A stretch of DNA of 64,000 nt from Ovis canadensis (taxonomy: Eukaryota; Chordata; Mammalia; Artiodactyla; Bovidae): contig NC_091246.1 in assembly GCF_042477335.2 (NCBI RefSeq), forward strand, positions 21,387,001-21,451,000. Direction: 5' to 3'. Position 1 is the stretch's first letter; each line of letters starts with the position of its first letter. The position numbers and the translations under genes are program-made. Under the pieces are notes generated by a model. It had not been told where the DNA came from. It ran no database searches and was given only the letters and a program-made list of their open reading frames with translations. Positions 58,746 to 64,000 of this stretch are shown here, in pieces.

Positions 58746-61689
58746 TGGGAAAATTTCTCTCTATATCATTTTCACTCTGTCACTGTAGCTGGAAAAAATA
58801 TTTCTAATCTCTCTTCTTCCACTTTGATATATATACAGAGATAAGAAATAAAATGAGTAAGAGCAAATACATATGAAAAGTTTGATCAAATCTATGCATA
58901 ATATATGAAGAGAGTACTAAAGGTTTCTTTTTCTAGAAAAATGAATCTTAACATTTTTAATCTTAGGAAAGGTGGGTTCAGGCTGCTTTCTGCAGTTGCC
59001 CAGAAGATTCCTATTTAATGCTGAACTGTAGAGATTTGATCTGCAGAGTGCAGACTAATTAACTTTAAGCTAAAATATATTTCTGTCACCTGAATCTGAA
59101 TGACTATAGGCAGCAGATGGGAAGGCTTGGGAAACACAGATGCACAATGCTGCCAATAGCCAGAGTGTTATAAACATGAAATTGCATCCATAGGGGTGTA
59201 TCATTATTAATATATATGCAGAATCAGACATAACAAATGCAAGAGTCAGCATAACTTGCTTCTCATCATTGCTTCCTTATTACCTAATACTTCATACATG
59301 CTAACAGTGTTGTTCAGTCTCCAGACTCCTTTTCATTTGTAGATTGTTTGCCAGGAGTCTTAAATAGCAAAAATTTCCCCCAAAATTAGTGTTCCTTAGT
59401 TAGAAGTGAAATTGTCTCTGCTCCTTGATGAATTTTTGTGGTATGCAGGACACTTCAGTAAGGAGACCAGAGAAACTGTGAAGTAGCATCTAGAATCAGT
59501 AAATTTCAAAGCTTTAGGACCATTGGAGGGCAGAGAGTCCTCCAGGGACAACCCTTGCAAGCTGACAATAAAATAAATACTGTGTCAAGCACATTTGCTT
59601 CTGTATTTCAATTCAGAAGTGTATTTAAAATCATTATTGTCATTGTAACTTTCATGGCACACATCTTGAAAGGGGAGAATTATTGTTTTTGACTCAAATC
59701 TAGTTTGGCCAACTGAGGACATTTTCTTTCATTTATCTTTGTATTTTAACTTCAAACATATCTAACCTGTCTTACTTTTAGTATATAATTTAAATGTCTT
59801 TCTATAATGTTCTATATTAAAAATGTCCAGCTCAATGCCAAGTCACTGTAATATGTAATTTTAGGATATGACCATCATCTGCTTTCAGCAAAAATAAAAA
59901 CTGATCTTTCTCTGGCTTCTCCTGAAAAGTGGAATTTTATCTAATACAATGATGGGATTTAAAAAAAAAAAAAAAACTTTCTAAATATAAAAGCATGCTG
60001 AAGTCATTTTACACATTAAATAAATTTGGCTTAAATTAGCCACTGTCCTTATTAGACTCTCCTGCCCAGTGACCTAGTTTGTTGATTGTGCCAGTGCCTA
60101 AATAAAGGATTCTAGAAGAGGGTGGACTTGTCCACACAATCATGCAAATCAAAATTGCCTTCAGAGCTGGAGCAGCAACATGTTTTCTCCTACTTTCTTT
60201 TGGGCTACTGATATTTTTATATGAAACCTAATTAATAAATAATGGTTTGGATCACATCCTGCCACAACTCCTGAATGGAGATACCACTGAAATGATCACC
60301 CCCTGAAAATAGTCATTTATTTCAATATACTATTCATTCAGAACATAAACACATAGGTCCATCAGCTTGAATGGAACAAACTTCCTTCAAGCATGGAAAT
60401 CCATTAAAAATAAGATTGTTAGCTATACCGCTTTGGAAATCATATGTGTAATATCAGTACATAGTAAAAGCTTAATACAATATTACACATAGGATAAGGT
60501 CAAAGTAACTTTTGACCCAAAGTAACTTTCCATCCCCAAAATTCTGACTTTATTACACCTAAATCTCCACTTGAGACCAACCGAATTCTGTTCCTATGAC
60601 CTTCAAATAATGATGCTGCACATGGATCCAGTTACGTTTAAGTTAGTTTAAGTTTGTTACTGTAAGTGCCTACAGTTCTTTCTTTCTCTTCACACCCCCT
60701 ACTACTTTTTCTTCGGAGAGTTTTGTATAGTTTCTCCAAAGTTAACACCTCAAAATCTACTTGCTGAGGTAGTGACAGATACACATTTCTTTCTAAAATG
60801 TATCTCATGTTAATTCCATATTGGTTTCATTAGGCAGAATTAATGGAGTAATATAATTGGCTTAGATTCAAACCCATGCAATTAAAAAGAGACTACACTG
60901 CTATTTTCATCTCTCACTGAATGTACCATCCACAATGTGTATCTTGAACTATATATGCCAACTAATTAATATATGTTTATTCCCATGGGAATGTAAGTGT
61001 TTTGGATGGTCCATTTTTATAATATAGGGATAAGTACTAAATTCTGTTTATTAGAGTTTGACTAGCATGGTGCCACTTGTGTATGGTACAGGGGAAAAAG
61101 CAATGATATCACAACATAACTTACCTGCCTCGTGAGGGGACAAATGAAGGACATTTCTTTTTAAAACATCTGCTCTCAATTGTGGTAGTTTTTCTTGACT
61201 TTCTGCACATAGGCACTGTCCTCCCTCTTGGGGGAAACATATTCTTCTACAATTCATGATGAATGGCTTATAGTAGCACCTAATTATTGCTAACTTGAAG
61301 ATAAATGATTTCAAGTTAAACGTCAAGTGATGCAAAACTTTTCTTAGCAGTATAGGCTCCTCTTGAAAAATAAACCTAGAACTAATTTGGAAGTTTTTAT
61401 TTTTAATCTGGCAAATTTTTATAGCACTTATTTTTCTAGATAAATAGAGCAGAAGACACTAGCAAACACCATTCATTGGGCAGTTAACCTGTCTTGCCCC
61501 CTTTCCTTTTTGACTGCCATAGAAGAGTCTATAGAGAATTTTGGGTCTTGACCTCCTTGGCTGTTACATCTTGGGGTTAACTTACGATTGAATCAACTGA
61601 AGACCAATTTTGATGTCTAATTCCTTCCTGTTTTATCTTCTGGTGTGGCAGAAGTCACCTTGGATTTTGTGCCATTAGCTTGTATTTCA

Positions 61690-61905
61690 TGAATAGCAAG
61701 TAGCAAGTCTTAGTCACTCAGTCATGTCCTATTCTTTCCAACCCCATGGACTATAGCCCACGAGGCTCCTGTGTCCATGGGGTTCTCCAGACAAGAATAT
61801 TGGAGTGGGTAGGCCATTCCCTTCTCCAGCGGATCTTTCCAATCCAGGGATCAAACCCAGGTCTTCTGCATTGCAGACAGATTCTTTACCATCTGAGCCA
61901 CCACT
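61690..61905 (-). mobile_element. Bov-tA SINE in GRIN3A intron 1
   Basis: Reverse copy: 'cactcagtcatgtcctattc', 'ccatggactatagcccacga', 'gggatcaaacccaggtcttc', 'taccatctgagccacca'. Moderately diverged. Confidence 0.9.
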
Positions 61906-61964
61906 CATTAACCAATCATTTGGGTTAAATGAGCACAGTTACTGGAAGGTATATTAAATAGTAC

Positions 61965-62160
61965 TCAGAAGACTCAGTCTACCCCTGCCTCTTACTGGCC
62001 ATGGAATTTTAGGGAAGTGCCTCTGGTCTCTGAGCATCTAGGCTTGTCAGTCAAAAGAAGGTTGACTTTACCAGTCTGACAGAGTTGTTGTGTGAATCAA
62101 ATAAAGAAAGTGATGCACTGTGAAAAAAATTTATAGTGTTAGCTAAATAACCAGTAGAGA
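61965..62160 (-). mobile_element. MIR-like repeat in GRIN3A intron 1
   Basis: 'gcctcttactggccatggaa', 'ggaagtgcctctggtctctg', 'gagttgttgtgtgaatcaaa' follow reverse MIR order, diverged. Confidence 0.55.
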
Positions 62161-63887
62161 GGTGTTAGTTTTGATCTGATAAGAATCATCCCAGTCCTAA
62201 TTCACCACTAATTCTCCATTTCTTGTTATTAATCAAAATAAGATTTGATTCACAGTGTAATGTGTCTTCATCTCCCACCTTACTCTATACCCACTCCCTC
62301 ATTTTATTTCTCTTAAAAGTAAGTGGGTTTAGCACCCACCTCCTGCCAAACAACTGTGTTCCTGAATAGTTTATCCCCTTGCCTGGGATTAGAAGACATG
62401 CCAAAGGTACCGTTTCTATACCAATGGCAAATTTTTATAAATGCACATCGCCAATGCAGTTTCTAGAGCCTTAGTTATTACCATAGAAGCTTCAATAAGA
62501 TGCCCAATAACGTTTTCCAGAAATGTTGGCCTCTCATACATCTTCTATAGGAGAACTTATAGTAGATTGCTCACGAGACTATGGCCACAGGGTCTAATCT
62601 CTCTACCCCAACTTCTCCTGCCACACCACTAAGCACACAGTTTGGCTCATCTGAAATTATTTTCCTGGGAAGTCTTTCTTGACAAAGCAGTGTGTTGCTT
62701 CATACTGGCACAAGCTCCTTATCTCATCTTGGATAGGCAACAGTTGGCAGACTAGCTGCTTTGAGTATCATTGCCCTAAGCAACACTGTGGAGCTCTCAT
62801 AGCAAGGTATTGCACACTTTAGTGGCACCACACAATGTAGAGATGACTTCTTTCTCTTTTCTCCTGCCTAGTCTAGCTGCTGCTACTCACATACACAAAA
62901 GAGTAAAGAAACAGCACAGCACTAAAAATGGGATGCAAAATCTCTAACTAGGCAGGAAGGAAGAAAGAACATCTCAGCGTCTATCACATTGCTTCTTGAG
63001 TTAATGCATGAATAACAAACTAATGGAAATCTTTAAGCCACTATTTCTTTCTCAGATCTTTCCTATGGGGGATGGTGGGAAAGTATTGGAGAAAAGGTAA
63101 ACAAGGAGTAAGCCAGGCATCTTCCCCTAAACCTATTACATCAGCTAGACTTGCAGCTCTCCAGAATATAAAAGGTTCAGACACTTTCAGGGGAAACAGT
63201 GTTTCTCCCCCATTGAGGGAACAGGATGATCATACTGACCTCGGCTGGTATTGTATCAGTTGGAGGAAACTGACCATGAAAAGCTAGCATCTGGATGGCC
63301 AGGGATGGTCTGTCTGTAGAGATAAAACTTTAAGGATTCAAGTGGTAAAAAATTAAGCAGGATGACTTTTCTTTTGGTGAGGGTGAATTATGCCTCACTG
63401 TTACTCATTTGAGACATAGATTTAGGAAAAAATCCAGTCATATATATTTACATAAAATTTTTGCTTTTCAAGGCTCCTTCACAAATGTGCTCATAACATC
63501 CCTTTAACAGTCTTGTGAGGAAAGTAACAATGTATAGACAACATAAAAGGACAGGAAGAGCTATACATTACAGAAAGTGAGAGGTCACCAAGAGGAAAAA
63601 ATACTAAAACCTCCCTATTAATTTAGTATATTTGTTAACCTATAATCTGAGAATCCATCACTGCTTTTGAATTATTGCAGGAAAAAAGATAAAATAGAGT
63701 GACATCTACTTCTAGGTTTGATGGTTAAAAGCATATTTTACACTAACTATCCAATATAGTTTAATTAAATGAATCATAATATAACTTTACAATATAGTGC
63801 TATGTACCCTTTCAAAATGAAGATATATTTATTGACACAGAATAAAAAATGTATATGTTTTATGTAAAGTGTGACCTTCTATCAGAG

Positions 63888-64000
63888 AAGGCAATGGCAC
63901 CCCACTCCAGTACTCTTGCCTGGAAAATCCCATGGATGGAGGAGCCTGGAAAGCTGCAGTCCATGGGGTCACTGAGGGTTGGACACAACTGAGCAACTTC
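63888..64000 (+). mobile_element. Bov-A2 SINE, cut by the window end
   Basis: Forward 'gagaaggcaatggcacccca', 'tggaaaatcccatggatgga', 'ggacacaactgagcaacttc'. The second unit, if present, lies outside the window. Confidence 0.88.

Larger units (their letters stand above)
57638..64000 (+). other. GRIN3A intron 1 (5' part)
   Basis: The intron begins with gtgaga at 57638 and continues past the window end. The first 100 bp are still GC-rich, then composition drops to AT-rich non-coding DNA. I find no further coding exon. Repeats are sparse compared with the upstream region: a weak MIR at 58600-58745, a Bov-tA at 61690-61905, a MIR-like stretch at 61965-62160 and a Bov-A2 entering the window end. 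The stretches 57740-61690 and 62160-63885 otherwise hold nothing I recognise. Confidence 0.9.

Noticed and set aside
1-64000. CRISPR arrays, operons, insertion sequences, phage or toxin systems
   Set aside because: The window is mammalian nuclear DNA; the repeats are LINE/SINE/LTR elements and no direct-repeat/spacer array or bacterial gene organisation is present.

Overview
This window is nuclear DNA from a ruminant, most likely a bovid. The evidence is the repeat content: BovB LINEs, Bov-tA and Bov-A2 SINEs and young ruminant-type L1 elements are all abundant, and this combination is characteristic of ruminants. Species cannot be resolved from the sequence alone (cattle, sheep, goat and relatives are all possible).

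Only one host gene is seen. Exon 1 of GRIN3A (the GluN3A NMDA-receptor subunit) lies at 56939-57637 on the + strand. It sits inside a CpG island (about 56030-57740) and ends in a canonical GT splice donor; the remaining 6.4 kb is the start of intron 1. The 56 kb upstream behaves as a gene desert. This fits the known mammalian neighbourhood, in which the region upstream of GRIN3A is gene-poor. The only other gene-like object is an intronless SDHD retrocopy at 32072-33449 whose 159-codon reading frame is still open.

Layout: 1-1380, a young L1 tail inside an older L1. 1420-3650, SINEs, a BovB tail and an old LTR-like sequence. 5490-8260, a BovB carrying a SINE. 8640-12160, an old L1 followed by a young L1 tail. 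12600-16350, SINEs and an inverted pair of BovB copies, one of them splitting a MIR. 17500-20100, old MIR and LTR fossils. 21776-22115, an MLT1-type LTR. 22140-30352, a full-length but decayed L1 with a younger L1 nested in its ORF2. 32072-33449, the SDHD retrocopy. 33903-34287, an L1 with a 5' inversion. 36435-41560, rearranged and tandem BovB copies inside an ancient LTR. 42635-42683, a 49-bp L1 insertion. 48238-51353, a near-complete BovB whose 5' part is inverted. 52865-53625, an ancient L2. 54000 onward, the GRIN3A promoter region, exon 1 and intron 1.

The retrotransposons explain almost every long open frame outside GRIN3A and SDHD. L1-type machinery is the probable source of the SINE and SDHD retrocopies, given their target-site duplications and poly(A) tails, while BovB shares 3'-end sequence with the SINEs. 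No previously undescribed gene system was found. The most informative features are retrotransposition by-products (twin-primed BovB and L1, nested insertions, an ultra-short insertion), the open SDHD retrocopy, and short upstream ORFs in the probable GRIN3A leader.
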